Assembly (NCBI RefSeq): GCF_022682495.2
Contig: NC_071399.1
Coordinates: forward strand, 3,639,342-3,703,341
Direction of reading: 5' to 3'
DNA: 64,000 bases
DNA from: Desmodus rotundus
Taxonomy: Eukaryota > Chordata > Mammalia > Chiroptera > Phyllostomidae
Shown: one piece after another, positions 36,480 to 50,089 of the stretch
How positions within the stretch are numbered: position 1 is the stretch's first letter
Layout of the letters: each line of letters starts with the position of its first letter
The notes under the pieces: generated by a model
What the model saw: only the letters and a program-made list of their open reading frames with translations
What the model was told of the DNA's origin: nothing
The model's database searches: none
Program-made: the position numbers and the translations under genes

Positions 36480-37030
36480 TTGGCTTGAAAACTTATGTCC
36501 TCATAAAAATCTGCATGGAGAGGTGGATGGCAGCTTAATTCCAGAGTTGGAAAAATCTGGAAACCAAAATGTCCCTTAAAGGTGGCTGAATAAACAGATT
36601 GTAGAACAGCCATACCATGGAATAGTATTCAGTAATAAAAAGAAGTGAGCTATTAATCCATGAAAAGACATGAAAAAGCCTTAAATGTTTATTGCTGAGT
36701 GAAAGAAGCTGGTCTGAAAAGGCTACATGCTGTATGATTCTAATTATATGACATTCTTGGAAAGAAAAAAAAACCTTACAGAGACAAGAACAAGATCAGT
36801 GGTTGCCACAAGTTCATGGGAAGTGTGTGAGGGTTGAATAGGTGAAGCACAGGGATTGGCTTTTGAATTTTGTTTTGTGTTTGTTTTAGATGGTAACACG
36901 TCAGTACGATACTTTACTGGATACAGGGCACCGAGCGTTTGGCAAAACTCATAGAACTTTCCTGCAGAGAGTGAACCTTAATGCACGCAAATTTTGCAAG
37001 ATCGATTTGGAAGTTGGAGATTAGTTGCAG
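36480..37030 (+). mobile_element. Ancient L1M 3' region (sense)
   Basis: In order: 'aacttatgtcctcataaaaa', 'ctggaaaccaaaatgtccct', 'ccataccatggaatagtatt', 'gctgagtgaaagaagctggt', 'tgtatgattctaattatatg', 'gatcagtggttgccacaagt' and 'ggcaaaactcatagaacttt'. This is the sense counterpart of the L1M 3' end seen in reverse at 11 kb. Confidence 0.85.
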
Positions 37031-39424
37031 AATGGGACAGAAAAATCTAAATATATTACAAAGGTAAGAAACCACCTTACTGAACGGGTGGGGGGAAAGG
37101 GTGCTGACCTTGTAACTTAGGAAATGAAAGGAGCTTGTAAGACTAAATTCAAACGCAACTGCACATGGGCGCTGTGCCCTAGTTGGTAAAGTAGTCCCTG
37201 AGGTGGGCGGGGCCTACCAATTCAGAGGCTGTTACACATGTATACAGGAAATGAACGATGGAGGAAAAGGATGAAGAATCATGTCTGTTGTCATCACCTT
37301 CCGCCAAACAATCGTCATTCTCGCCTGGATTCTTGCATTGTTTTCTAAGACACCTTGTCCTGCGTCATTTAAGACATTCATAAAAGTAAGTGCTTAATTT
37401 GAGAGTCCCTAATCCTCACCAAATGAATGATGCTAATACTCCCACATTAAAAACGATACTTTGCTTTGGTGTTCGTTTTTAAATTTGTTAATGAAATTGT
37501 TTGGTGATAAATTTTATTTGATAAATAACCAGTTAAAACTTTTGAGAAAATTCATGGTTATTCATTAAAAATTATGATATACATAGGACTTCTTAAAAAT
37601 GAGAAGAATCTAAGTCTCAACTGGTCTTTTAATTTAATGACATTTTATCAATCAATTTTATAATTAAAAATTTAACCATTTCAGTGTGTTCTTTGTATAG
37701 ACATTCATCAACCATTTGTTATTTCTGTCGTATTTTTTTTTCCAATAGCCATATGAAATTAGTAGTATTTTCAAGTGAGAAAAACAAAACACATAACTTT
37801 CTTAAGATAGCACAGCTAAGAAGTATCAGAGCCAGCATCTGAAATCAGGAATCCGCTCCCAGAACTTTACTATGCGTCATTACCCTTTTGTATACTCCGG
37901 GAACATAATCCTCCTGATTTAAAGATAATTGTCGTGGTTCATGGCTCTTGGGAATATATGTTTGCTAACCTGGTGATTCTGCCCAGGTATATTCTACAGA
38001 AGACCACAGAACTCTGCCTGTCTACACAGCCTTGCAGCTACACGATCTGTCCTGTAACCTTTGGATAGATAAGGTAAACAGTAGTGCTCTTAATTAACAG
38101 CAGCCCATTTTTAGAAGGCCGTTGAGAATGAGTGTACTTGCAAAGACTAGATTTTAAATTGGGAATCCGCATAATCTGTGGACCAGACATGTTCTATCCA
38201 AGTCTGTGCCTTGCATGGGGGACCCCCGGTTACCACTCTTCCTCATCACTGTTACTGTCCCCCGTTTGGTGTTGTAGATGATGAGATGCTTGAGTGTGAG
38301 CCACTCATCAGTGTGGGGGCCATGTCAGGTGAAACGTGCTGTTTTCTGCTTTTAGTTCCAGGTGCTCCAGGTTTTGAGTTCCCCTATGTTTTGACTCTGG
38401 TCATGGTAGAGAACTTCGCCCTGGTGCATGCAACCCTGTTTTTCCCACTGCTCTTCTACACAGTGACAATCTTTTGCTTTTGGGGTCATGCATGGCGTTC
38501 TTCTTGCCTATTACATGTATGACATTTGGGGACCCGTGTTCTAGAAAGCTTGTTCATGAACCGGGCATCTGTCATGGCCCGGGAAGCTGCTTTATGAGGA
38601 ATTCCTGAGCACTGCTAAAGGTGACCAAAGTGTCTTCATGCAGGCAGCAAACCAGTGAGAATTAGTAAGGTTCTCACTTACTTATTTTTCCTCCCTTTTA
38701 TTTTGTTGTCAAATGTAAGGCAAAACAGTTCTGAAGTGTCACAAAATTTGTTAAATTCTACATGTTTTAGGTAATTTAAATATAAAGGTAGGTTACCTGT
38801 CTGTGAAACCTCTGATGATATGGGTAGGTAGGAAATATAGCATTATTCCTGTGGAGTCTAATATAAAACTGTGGTTCTTTCTAGCTGTGACCCATTCTTT
38901 TATCCTGCTTTGTTCTCACTGATAAACAGATACACTCTCTGTCAAACATGTCTTGAGAAAACTCAAACAACTCGCTATTAAAGAGAAGTCAGTAGGGACC
39001 TTGGGCTCTGATGTTGGATGGAGAGAGATAACTCCTGACAGGTTATTTGAGTTTAGGGAGTGAATAAAACAGCGCTTATTAATTTCCATGAAGGACGATC
39101 AGGAGAGACAACTTCTCGGCAAAAATATGGACAGAAATGAACCCTTTAAGTTGAATCCAAAGTGACTTGGTAAAAACTGTGTATATTGGAATATGTATTG
39201 CTGTATGTTTCTCCTTGGTGGAGTATTCTTAAAACTCACTTAATATGGTGGATAAGAAGTCACCTAATTCTTAATAGTATATTCAATTTACTTTTACAAA
39301 TTTGTAATTCTTAATGAGAATTTGGAGGAGTTAGAATAACTCCTACTAGGTTGAAATGTAGTAAATATAATAAAATAAATTTCACTTACCTACAAACCTC
39401 TGAATAGGAGTTTCTGTATCTTCA
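37031..39424. other. Mostly unique sequence with a MIR fragment
   Basis: A reverse MIR fragment lies at about 37750-37890 ('tagcacagctaagaagtatc', 'agagccagcatctgaaat'). The open stretch at 38178-38522 starts with GTG, and its first ATG is at 38284. Its C-terminal half is hydrophobic but matches nothing known to me. Confidence 0.4.
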
Positions 39425-39640
39425 CAGTGATTTTTATTGATTTTATTTATTTATTTTTAGAGAGGGAAAGGGGGGGAGAAAAACATCGATGTGAAAGAGA
39501 AACATCGACTGGTTGCCTCTCATAGGCGCCCTGACCAGAGATGGAACTGCAACCCAGACATGTGACCTGACCAGAATCAAACCGGTGACATTTCCATTTG
39601 TGGGGCAACGCCCAGCCACCTGAGCCAGAACGGGTCATGG
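39425..39640 (-). mobile_element. Ves-type bat SINE (reverse)
   Basis: The T-rich left end is followed by a GA-rich block, with 'aaacatcgatgtgaaagaga' at 39481-39500 and 'ctggttgcctctcataggcg' next. The tRNA-like head reads 'gacctgaccagaatcaaacc' near 39566. The right end is 'cacctgagccagaacgggtc'. A weak flanking similarity (tgattttta / tgattttat) is not conclusive. Confidence 0.85.
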
Positions 39641-41079
39641 CATGATTTTATTTTTTACGTTTCCTGTATTCATATGAGAAAGAAACAAATGTGTGCTATA
39701 GTTTAACCATACCAACAACTTCCATGACTTAATCACAGGAAGGGAAGTACAGATTAAGCCTCGTTGCTTTATCTTCTAAATGTAGTGTATTCTATAACAA
39801 AGATTAATACATTGTAGTTCATTTGGTACTTTTGAGTGTGCACTGTATTCTAGACAAGTTCTGTCTAAACTGGAAAGGACCCCATGGGCAAGCCTTGTCT
39901 TCCCATTGTAGAGTGCCACACACAAAGAGACAATGTGCAGACCAATGTGCCACCAGAGACAGAGAATGGCTAGCCTTGTGAGCAAAGATCGAAGAAAAAC
40001 TCTGTTATCAGAGGAGACAAGAAAAGCATTTCAGAAGAAGTATATCTGAACTTAGAAGATAGAGCTCTGAGAAGATAAGTAGGAAAAACAGAAGTACAAA
40101 GAAGGATTTGATTGATTGATTGACTGATTGACCATTAATTGATTGATTTAAAGGAATGGCCTGGAAAAGTGACTGTTGGCCTTAAAGGGTTCGATGTGCA
40201 TGGGCCCTGCGACAGGAGCTGAGGGCCAAGAAGACTGGACCAGAAAAGGCCCTTGGGGCCCGACATAGTGCTCCGGGAGGACCTTGTTTTGGTTGGGCTA
40301 TTTTCACAGGTTTAGCCAGTGCTTTTAACATTTGAAAACTGGCCATCCACTCACCCACACACGGCAGTAAAAAATATTTGTTTTCTTTCTTTCCAATTCT
40401 TGTGCAATATTTTTTCTTAATATTGAAGATTGAATTATAAAGCCTTTATTAAGTGATTCATGAATTGGGCAGCAGCTAGCAGCCAGAGGGGTGCTTCCTG
40501 ATGACTTATTTTTTTTCTTTCAATGTTATTTTGGGTTGGTTTGACGGTTTTCTTCTAAATTAAGGGTTACAAACATACATGCCTGTGAGGAGTGGACAGG
40601 CCACGAAAACCAGTGAAGTGGGCCAGGTGAAATGGTTAGTTTTCCTCCTGGGTACAAGACACAAGGACAAGTGTGATGGCAGGTGACAAGTGTCCCTGCT
40701 GCTCCCCGATCTGAGCAGCCTGCAGCCACCAGCTCCTGCCCAGGGACTCTGGCTCTGGCACTGGCAGGTCTGGCAAAGCTGGAAAGCAGGATTTTTATGT
40801 AACAGCTCCCAACTTTTACATGTTGACCAGTCCTTCACATTGTTTTCAGTGCTGTGTGGGCCGACGGCGTGGCAGAGCCAAGCAAAATAGGGCGGGGCCT
40901 TGGTCAGCCTGGGAGCCGCTGCTGATGGCATTCTCCCTCAGCCTGCTGTTTCCCTTTGTTTATTAAGAAGAGAGCACAGGAGGATTGTTAGAAATCCAAC
41001 ATCACTTCTTTTGAGTAGGAAAAATTGTAAATGCCCTGAAAATTAGAGTATGTAATAAACATATATATATATTTGCCAC
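39641..41079. other. Unique sequence with a TTGA tandem repeat
   Basis: 40106-40150 is a (TTGA)n-type simple repeat with interruptions. 39985-40090 is vaguely L2-like in reverse. No gene was seen. Confidence 0.45.
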
Positions 41080-42190
41080 TCCTATTTAACAACTATTCAT
41101 CTCTTATTTTGCTTTAAATCTTTTTGAAAATTCTCCGCTGATCGGATGACCCCTCCTCTGTTTTCCACTCCTATTACATTTCGGCTCTCCCTCCTTAGAG
41201 ATAGCTGTTCCGAAATTAATATTCTTCACTCTATATTTTAGTACCATTAATCAGTTACATCCATCAATAAGAATTATTTTTTTAGAGTTAAAAATTCCAA
41301 TAGAAGGCATTCCACTGTATAATTTATTCTGCATCTTGTTGTTTTTCTGCTCCATGCTTTGTTCCAGAGAGATTTAATCACTGTAAAGATCAATTTCCTA
41401 ATTGTCATAGCTGTACAGAGAGGCATCGTGTGAATGTACGTGTTTATCCATCTCCTGTGGGTGAGCACGTAACTTTTTCCCAGTTTTTCCCATAGCAGTT
41501 ACGCTGCAGTGGGCATGTTTACATGTTTCCTTGGGCACATACATTAGGTTTCTATAGAGTTGATACTGGGAGTGGGATTTCACGGTCCTGAGCGTAGTGT
41601 GTCTTTGACTTTACTAGATGCAATTGAAAATCATAATTAAAAATATTAAAAATTGACCTCCCAAAGGAGTTCAATTCATACTCACCAGCTGCTCGTGAGC
41701 TGCTTTTCCCTTCCTTTGCCAAGTTTTAGTGATTTCTAAATTTAAATCTTTACCAATTTGATGACTAAAAGCTAAGTATTAGTGTGCTTGTACTTTACAT
41801 TTCTTCAAAGGCTAGAGTATTTGAGCACCTTTTTATATGGGCCACTTGTTTTCTAGGCATTGCCTGTTTATATCCTTGGCCACTTCCTTTTCTTTAGTGC
41901 TGATATTTCAAAATTGAATTCTAGGATTCTTCACAATCTTACTTACAAATCTTTCATCGGTTACACAGGTCACAATTAAAAAAAATTTATTAGCCTTGCT
42001 TTTTTGTTTAGTCTGTTGTATCTTATCAAATAAATCTTTCTCTGAAAACAGGATAATATTCTCCTACATTTTATTGTAAAGACTTAAAGTTTTGTCTTCA
42101 TCATTTAAGTCTTTAATATCCCTGGAAGTCATTTGGTGTGTGGTGTGATGTAGGGATTTGAACTCTTTTCCTCATTAATAGCTCGTCATT
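41080..42190 (-). mobile_element. Ancient L1M 3' region (reverse)
   Basis: The plus strand is the reverse complement of an L1M 3' end. Landmarks are 'tttgagcacctttttatatg' near 41820, 'gcctgtttatatccttggcc' near 41862, 'cttacaaatctttcatcgg' near 41943, 'taaatctttctctg' near 42031 and 'tggtgtgtggtgtgatgtag' near 42132. The 41100-41550 portion matches the outer 3' untranslated region. There is no reading frame. Confidence 0.75.
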
Positions 42191-45100
42191 TCAGCCCTGT
42201 TCCTCGCTCAAGCCCACCTCCCAGCCTGCCAGTGTTGCCTTTGCGGAGTATTTATGGTCTCTCCTTCCATAGGAAGAAGTCCACAGACGTAAAAGGCAAA
42301 CAATGCCGTGTCCAGGCTTCCAGCCAGCCACTGCAGGGGGTTTGCTAGTGTCACTCCTGGATACCAGACACACTGCCAGGTGGCCACCAAAGTGCAGCCA
42401 GACGAAATGGAAAAAAGAAAAACCTTCGGTGGAACAATCCTCAAGTCATCAGAGCGGTTCAGAGGTTAACAGCTTAAGGTTTCAGTCAATAAAACATTTT
42501 ATTTCAGCTATTGATCCTCAGTACTAAAATCTAAAATGCATTATTACTTTCCATCGAAAAAGGGGTAAAGAATTTTTAGCTGTTTATTCTATGTTGAGAG
42601 CTTCATAATATGTCCAAATCTGTGCTAGGAATAAAAAACCTAGGTGAAATACTTTCATTGATGACACTAGCTGTATTCATTGCTTCTCCTGCCACGGCTT
42701 TGTGGGAAAACGAAATCATTCACACGGGTGGTTATTGCCCCAGACGTAAGACTGCCGCATACAAAGCCACCTGTAAACTAGAGCAGAGCCCTTCATTACG
42801 CACAGTTTAAAGTTGCTTTAAACTCAGGAAACAGGCAAAAAGTTTGTCTCTCTTTAGAGCTGTTAACTCAGGCGTTCCCTTAGTCACGAAATACTGCCAT
42901 GCTTGTCCCTTCTTTCCAGGACTCTAACGGTGTCGGAATTCCTCATTCCCCTGGAGACATTTTTCGCCCTCACTGATTTGTGAATCCCTTTATGCTCCAT
43001 CTGCTCCGGTCCCTGACACTCTGTGGCTCCCTGGTCATTCACCATCTCAGAGAAATGAGCCAATTCAGAGTAGGCTTCATGGAGGTGATTCTTCCATCCT
43101 TTCCAGAAGCCAAGGAAAGCCAAGCAAACTCGGCTCAGTTGAACTCAGAGTCTCGTCTTTCAACCAACAAAACATCAATAGGTCCATTCCTTTGTGCTTC
43201 CAATTGTTTGATCAATAAAGTAAAAAAAAAGTCTAAATATTTTAATCAACATATCCTCCAAGGAAGCTTAATGTAAACCTGCTTTATGTTACAACTTGAT
43301 GGTTGCCTTAACAAAATACATCATCAGGATGCTGTTCCTTCAGTGGGTTTGTTTTTTCCCTGCTTCAATCTTTTGCCCCCTTCCCTCAGGCGACAGGCGT
43401 GTCGTGGCAGAACCGCTCTCCCACTCGAGGTCCCTAAACGCGTTCCGCATCCTTGCCGTCCAGGTCCTGCTCTGCTCCTCTGCACAGGGAGCGTCCAGTG
43501 GCAGATGCAAGGGGTGAACGTGCAGATTTCTGAGGGGGACATTCAATTCAGGAAGATGACGGGGTCCCCTGTGTTTTGGGCAGGAGACCTTGAGACAGAG
43601 CTGGGAGGCACCCCTGGCGAGGAGTGCCTGTGGCCATGGTCGGAGCTCGTGAGCCGCCCCTGGTTCCAGCCTGGCTCCGTCTGCAGCTGCCTGCAGACCT
43701 GCCTTCGGTCACTGGTCACTGCTACCTCGGAGGCCGTGGATGGCTTGAAATCTTAGGCTTTTGATTTTGATCTTGATCTTGGTACATGGCTGCAGTTATG
43801 ACAGCTTTGTGCACAGGAAAGGTGCTGTTTTTATAGAGACTAGAGAGCAGAAATCACACCTTCACGGAACAGGGGCTTCACCAGGGTTTGGTTTGCAACG
43901 ACCAGTCGCCAAGTGGAGGTGAGCAGTGTGGGGCAGCTGTGACAAAACCCATCCTGCGTGCAAGGTCAAGGAGGGGGCTGTGAAGAAGAAAACAACAGCT
44001 TCGCGTGGCTGCACAGTGGCTCTCAAATCAATGCGGATGGTGAACTGCACAGGAGAGAGGAAGGCCAGGTATTCCAGGCCTGAGCCACGGAAGCAGGAGG
44101 CAGTGCAGACAGGCACTGTGCTGCTGGTCCTCAACACCTGCCATGAGAGAGTGGAGGGGATTCTGGTACCACCCTTGTGCCAGAACGCTGCCTTGGAGAA
44201 GAATGGAAATCAAAAAACTTTTAATGTCCTGAAAGGAAAAGAAAGTTACCTTGAATAAGTTGGGTGATGAGCTGCCTCTTTGGCAAATTTCTAAACCTAA
44301 GAAGTGCCTTGGTTCCCTCTGAGGGGGCAGACTGTGAGCATAGAGTTCCATCCCAGACATGGTTAGGGAAGGTGGTCGACGTCACCCAGCTGAGAACCCT
44401 AAAATTCAATTCGATTCTGTGGGACTGGTTTTATGAGCTGATTTTTGTTATGAGCCATAGGACCCAGAGTCCGTGATATTTCCCCTTTAACGTGCAACTT
44501 GTCACTAAGCAGGACAAAACCTTGATTCTGCATGTGTACTATCTCAGTGTTTAGGGACTCTTTGGGGGACGTCCTTGTCTTGCATCCCAAGCACCTGCAA
44601 ACGCCATCCGGGTTAGAGGGCACACCTGCAGCCAGAAACAGCCCCGTGCCTGGCGCTCCCCCTCACTGGGTTGTCATTCCGTCTTCACAGTGAGAATAAA
44701 GCTCGTTTCTCTGGAGAAGATTTCCAGGGTCATCTCTCCTCCTGGTGCTTGGTGAGAAATTGCAACAACGAATGTTGTTTTGAAAATCGGGATGATATGT
44801 TGTTATTTTTTAAGACCTCTGAGACAGTGTTAAGGGCACATTTATTTTAAATAACAATGTGACCAAAAAGGCTAGAAAAATCTTTTTCAAGTCTCATCTT
44901 CATGCCTCGTTGCAGAGCCACATTTTGAGACCAATCACTTTCTCTGTTTGAACCCCCTGGCATGGTTTACCTAATTTTTTTAAAAATTCAAAGCAGATTG
45001 ATTACTTTTGTCTTTCTCAAGATTCAGAAAAAAAATATGGTCATACGCTAGCTGTTTTATAAGTAGGATATTTTCTTGTAAAGGACTGAATTAAGAGGTT

Positions 45101-46589
45101 TAAGAAACTATGATAACAGAGAAACAATTTCTTGGTTGGGTGACTTTTATGCCAAAATGATAATACCTAACAGGTTCCTCTAAATAATGGGGTTGTCTTT
45201 TCAGAATGGATCACAAATATCACTTACTGACATTTCCATATGTAAACAGAAATATTTTTGCCTGATTTGACCATAGTGAAACTTGTCAAATAGAAGAAAT
45301 TCTATTTATTATAAATAGTTATAATAATACCTTATCATTATAGAAATTTAAACAGGAAGAGAGAAATTATGTAAATAAGCAAAGATAGAGTAACCCCCAG
45401 AAAGAGTAATATGATAAAAAATAATAATTCAACATTTTAAAGTAGTGATAGCTTATTCTGTATAAGATGACCTGGTGAGAAATATATGGGGAACACAAGC
45501 AAATTCACTGGCTTGTTAGATTAAAAATAACATGACATTTGTTTGTGTTATTTGAGTAACATGATTCAAATACTCATTTTCAATAAGTTGTGCTAATATT
45601 GCACAAACAGACTTCCTCTCTCACTCGGGCTTGATTTAAAAGGAAAGTGGGTTCAGACAAATCCCCATATCCTTTGTTCCCTCCCTCTGTTGAAAGTCTT
45701 TCCTTTTCCTCTTTAGTTTCCTTGTTTCATGAATATGACAAAAAAAAGATAAAAAGGTGTGTCTGAGAACTTATAAGAAAGAGAGAAGGAGAAAGTAGAA
45801 CACTTTTAAAGAGGCTTTTCTACATGACTAAACTACGATGGTTAAATGTTCCAACAAGCTTTTTTCCTCATTTTTCTTTTGCAACTTCCAGACTCCTGAG
45901 CAGGCTCGGCCATGCTGCGTGCAGTGAGCCAGGGTGATGCCTCATGGAATTGTTTTTCCCAATTATAAATCCGGCTGCAAACGATGTATCTTCCTATCTT
46001 CTCTGTAAATGCTTTCGTAATTTTCACCTGCCATCGAGTTATTTATGCAACATCCAGGAGTAAGGCCACTGAGTCCTGTGGCTGATTTATCCCCTTGGGC
46101 ATCTGCCAGACGTGGGAGATCCAGAAGTCAACCAGGACCCACTCTGTCCCAAGGGAGGTAAGAGAGACAGGCCCACTGACCTCGCAGGGGTTGGGTGGGA
46201 CCAGATGCAGTACGAAATGTTTGATCCTGTGCTTGGAAACCTGACAGGCACCGTGAAAAGATGGGGCATTGCTCTCCACAACAATTCTGGTTGTCTCATT
46301 GTTAAGTTTTCTAAATTGTTCTTTCTTGTTTAGCATTTATCATGAAGATTTCCCAAGATCAATATTGCTATGAAGTTTTGTGGTTTGGGTGCATAAATCA
46401 TTGTGTTTGTCAAGTCCTGAGAGAGATGGATTTAATTAACAAAGAAAAGACCTGTACTGCCTAAGAAGACCAGTAAGTTACAACTCTCCAGCAGACTGGG
46501 CCACTCTCTCTTTCCCTTCCTTCCGGTTTTTCAGCTAAAGGTATCTGCTGTGAATTATTAGACATAACAAAGAGTAATGAAAATGATTA
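42191..46589. other. Unique sequence, GC-richer at 43.3-44.7 kb
   Basis: No gene or named repeat was recognised. Several 60-156-codon frames lie on both strands in the GC-richer part, overlapping one another with no domain, which is the pattern of chance ORFs. Confidence 0.45.
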
Positions 46590-46770
46590 TTATCATGATC
46601 ATTTATTCAGTACTCTGTACGTGCCAGATAATTTCTGTGTGCCTCACACACTCGATCTTATTTAATTCTCACAGCAGACCCATGAAGTGTTTACTCCGTT
46701 ATTATCCTCACTTCCTAGAAGATAAGTTTTCCCTACGCAGAAGTACTTGCTTGGCCTCAAATCATCAAAC
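46590..46770 (-). repeat. MIR SINE (reverse)
   Basis: In order: 'catttattcagtactctgta', 'cgtgccagataatttctg', 'atcttatttaattctcacag', then 'gttattatcctcacttccta' and 'gtacttgcttggcctcaa'. This is the reverse MIR. Confidence 0.7.
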
Positions 46771-49700
46771 ATAAAACTGGAACATTCTAGGAACTCTAAG
46801 AGGGTATTCATTGTTTTTATTCATTTCCTTTATTTTTTATTGTTTTAATTTTCCAGGCACTCTGTTCATGAGCTGGGCGGGTTATCCATCAGTCCTGTTC
46901 CTCGAGAAAACACCCCATTTCTACGGGCAGGACCCAACGGAAACCAATGCAGCAATGCGTGGGGTTGTTACTCACACGCATTAACAATTACGGAAAAATA
47001 TTCAGTTGCCTAATAGTGCTCATTAGTAAAGATAATTTTCCTTACAAGAAATAACTGGTAGGGATGGGAATTTAAAAATGCAACCTTGATTTACTTTACA
47101 TGCAACACCAGGACTTGTTTATGGCCACCCTACAGTGTAACTAATTCAAATACAGCTCATAAAATAAAAAAAAATCAAAACCAGTACTTTTACAGTTTAA
47201 GAGGAGATATATTTGTAACACTTTTCTCCCAGCAAGCAGTCTCAGAGAATTTTTTTCAGTTCATGCCAGTCTAATAACACTGGAGGAAAAAAAACTGGAG
47301 ATAAATAAATGTTCCCCCAAATATCGATGTTACAATTACTTTAAAGCTTGACAGGTTGAAATGGCATGCATTCTGGAGTAAGTGTATCAGGAATATTAGG
47401 AAAACTGCTTTTCAGGGTCATTAGTGTTCAAAAGTAAAAATTAAAAATCCGAAAGTAAATACCTTAAATAGTTAGGTTTACCCCATGAACTATTCTTACA
47501 GAACACCCCATTTACATTTATACTCCATTTCCATTTATACTTATTTTGGTTCCTGAACTAAAAGAATTTTAAGTATTTATCTCTCACGTTACTGTATTGC
47601 AATCTTTGGAATACTTTTCCTTTAAAACTTCCGAACGTGTTTCATTGTATGCCAAAGCAGAGAGGACAAGACGCCCCTTTGGGTTTTCACTTTGTTTTCC
47701 AGCCAGTGGTTTCTGGAATTGCTCACGAAATATTTATCATAAATTAAGCATTTGTCACATGAGAAAGATGGCCATTATGCACCATTATTCTACAACATCT
47801 TATTTATGGCATCGAATATGGATAAATCACTCCGTAACAGAGCCGGTAATCTCTGTCAGCCTCGGAGAACCAGAAAATGAAGCCGCTCACGGCAGTCTGG
47901 GCCTTGGGCTGTTATTAAAGCTGGAAAGCAGAGTTCCTGTATTTGGGTGGAGAGAGAGGAGGCCCCGGGCACTGCTCCTTCTCACTTATTATAATAACAC
48001 TGTGCACGTCCTTCCTCCCTGGTTCCATCAGCATGCTGGGTGGGCGGGGGCGGGGGCCAGTTTGAGTGCTGTCATTCCATCTGCTTAGGAGTCGGAGCTG
48101 GGGGGCCACGCGCTGTGTGTCTCAGGAGAACAGTGCTTCTGCAGGTCGTAGGCCCCAGGTGCTCAGGCCTGGGATGGAGGGGGCCGGAATAGCCAGCACG
48201 GGTTCCAGCAAGCGGGAATAAGCTGTTTGAAAACCTCACTGTGCTAGGCTGGCTGCTTCCCTGACTGGCTGTCTTCTGGGTTTAGAGGTCTGATCACAGT
48301 TTTCAGTGAGCATCCAGATACCTATCTTTAAATCCATTAGAAGGGGCTCTTCACCTCCACACCCTCCAAGGACGGCCAGAATTAATAGGCTCGGATTCTA
48401 GTTCTCACTATGCCACAGGCTACTTTGTTTACCTTCTGTGTGTTGCTTGGCTGTTCCCTTCCTCTGTTTCCCCTTTCGTGAGACCTAATTGTAAGGGACA
48501 GCAGCAATGTGCTCATGACCTGCCGTCAGACAGAACCTGCCGTAGGCTTCCTCTGGAATCTTCTAGAGAATCTGGACTGCAGGCTGTGGACAGGCTCAGG
48601 GGCTAGCAGTCTCTCTTACGTGGGTGGACTCTAGCTATGCAAGTGTGAATGTAGTTTTTCAGGATCTTAATTTCTTCATCTGCAGTGGTGGATGGGCTGC
48701 AATCTGCAATTTCTCCTCTCGTTCTAAGATTCCAGCGCTGGTTTATACGTTCCATCAGCGGACGCACACAAAGTACTCATCAGAACTACTGCAGGATCCT
48801 TTCATCTCTTTTTCAAGATGCCAGGCAGCCAGACATTTGCTGATTTTTGGAGTAGAAGCAGGGTTGGAATGTTCTATCCCTAACATTTGACAGTCACACC
48901 TCTTACCCTCTGTGGAGAACAGGTGATGCTCCAACAGCATTTAGTTAAGGCAGGGTGGCGGGAGTCCATGACCTCAGGGAGCGGGCTGGGGAGAGGGGAG
49001 GTACTCTGGAGTGGGAGGGTAGATCATGTTGTTTTGAGGTTGACCTTGTTCCCTGGCTCAGTAGACTTTTGTCACTTAGACCTCAGAGTCGGGATCATAG
49101 TACGGGACCATCACACAATGAACGGGACAACATTTCCTCGGCCACAGCCCTGGAGGAGCAGGGCCACCATTGCCAGAGGTTCTGGAACAACAAAGGACGC
49201 AGTCCAGGCTCTGGACCATCCACGCTTTTGTGCTTGCTTCCTTGGACCTCAGGCAGTCACTGACCGAGTCTCTTACTTCTGACCTTTGAGAAATTAGATA
49301 GTAATAAGATAAAGAAGTCAACTTTGGAAAACACAATTTCTAACAGCATAAAGTATCGCCTCTGCTATCTCAATGCCATAGTTTCAAATTCAAGTTTGAA
49401 AATGAAGTTAGCCAAAAACAGCTCCATTCTCAGTGTTCTTTGGGGTTTTGATGAGCTGATTGTGTACTGAGGCATTTCCTGTGGAGAGTGGGCTGCATAC
49501 AGTGGGGGTGGGCTGGCCCAGCCAGAAAGGACATGGTGCTAATGAGAGCCAGTCGGAGCCTCCATGTGGGCCACGGGCTGCAGACCCAGCTCCGTGCTCG
49601 TGTCCCAGATGCTTGGCCCACGAAGCAATGAGGTGAGAAAGCGCGGCCTAATCGAGAAACCCCATCATAGCTCCTGGGAAAGCAGTCAGAACTCCTCCGG

Positions 49701-50089
49701 TGGTGTCTGGGACCAACAGTGTGCCTGGAATTCCAGACCCAGGGGGACGCGAGGTTCACTGCATTCAAGGTTGCTGATGGAGTCCAGAGTCTGTTAACAC
49801 ATAAAAAACATATGGTTTGTATTTTAAAGACAGAAGACACTGTAGTTGGTCTGTCCATTTGAATGTTTTTTTCCTCAGAGATCTTCCTGTTAAACGGGGC
49901 ATCTGCAATAGCAGAACAGCATGTGCAGGCGAGGTACATAGAGAAATCCATTTTTCTGAATTAGCTGTAACAAAGCATGCAGTTCTTTCTAGGCCCTCCA
50001 GCATGGATCCTTCCAAGTTCCCCGTCTGAAAAAGGATGGATTACACGTGAAGTGTATCTTCATCTTGTCTAATTTAGTTTGGGAAAACA
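46771..50089. other. Mostly unique sequence
   Basis: A sense MIR fragment lies at about 48380-48490 ('ggattctagttctcactatg', 'ttcctctgtttcccctttcg'). 47560-47900 is a clean block with many TAAT/ATTA and AAATTAAG-type motifs and no visible repeat, flagged as a possible conserved element. No gene was supported. Confidence 0.4.

Noticed and set aside
38178..38522. 114-codon plus frame with hydrophobic end as a membrane protein
   Set aside because: Starts at GTG; the first ATG is at 38284; no known family, no conserved motif.
40106..40150. CRISPR-like or regulatory direct repeats
   Set aside because: Simple TTGA tandem repeat without spacers.
43280..44740. Possible exon cluster in GC-richer DNA
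   Set aside because: Many short overlapping frames on both strands with no domain, splice architecture or codon pattern.
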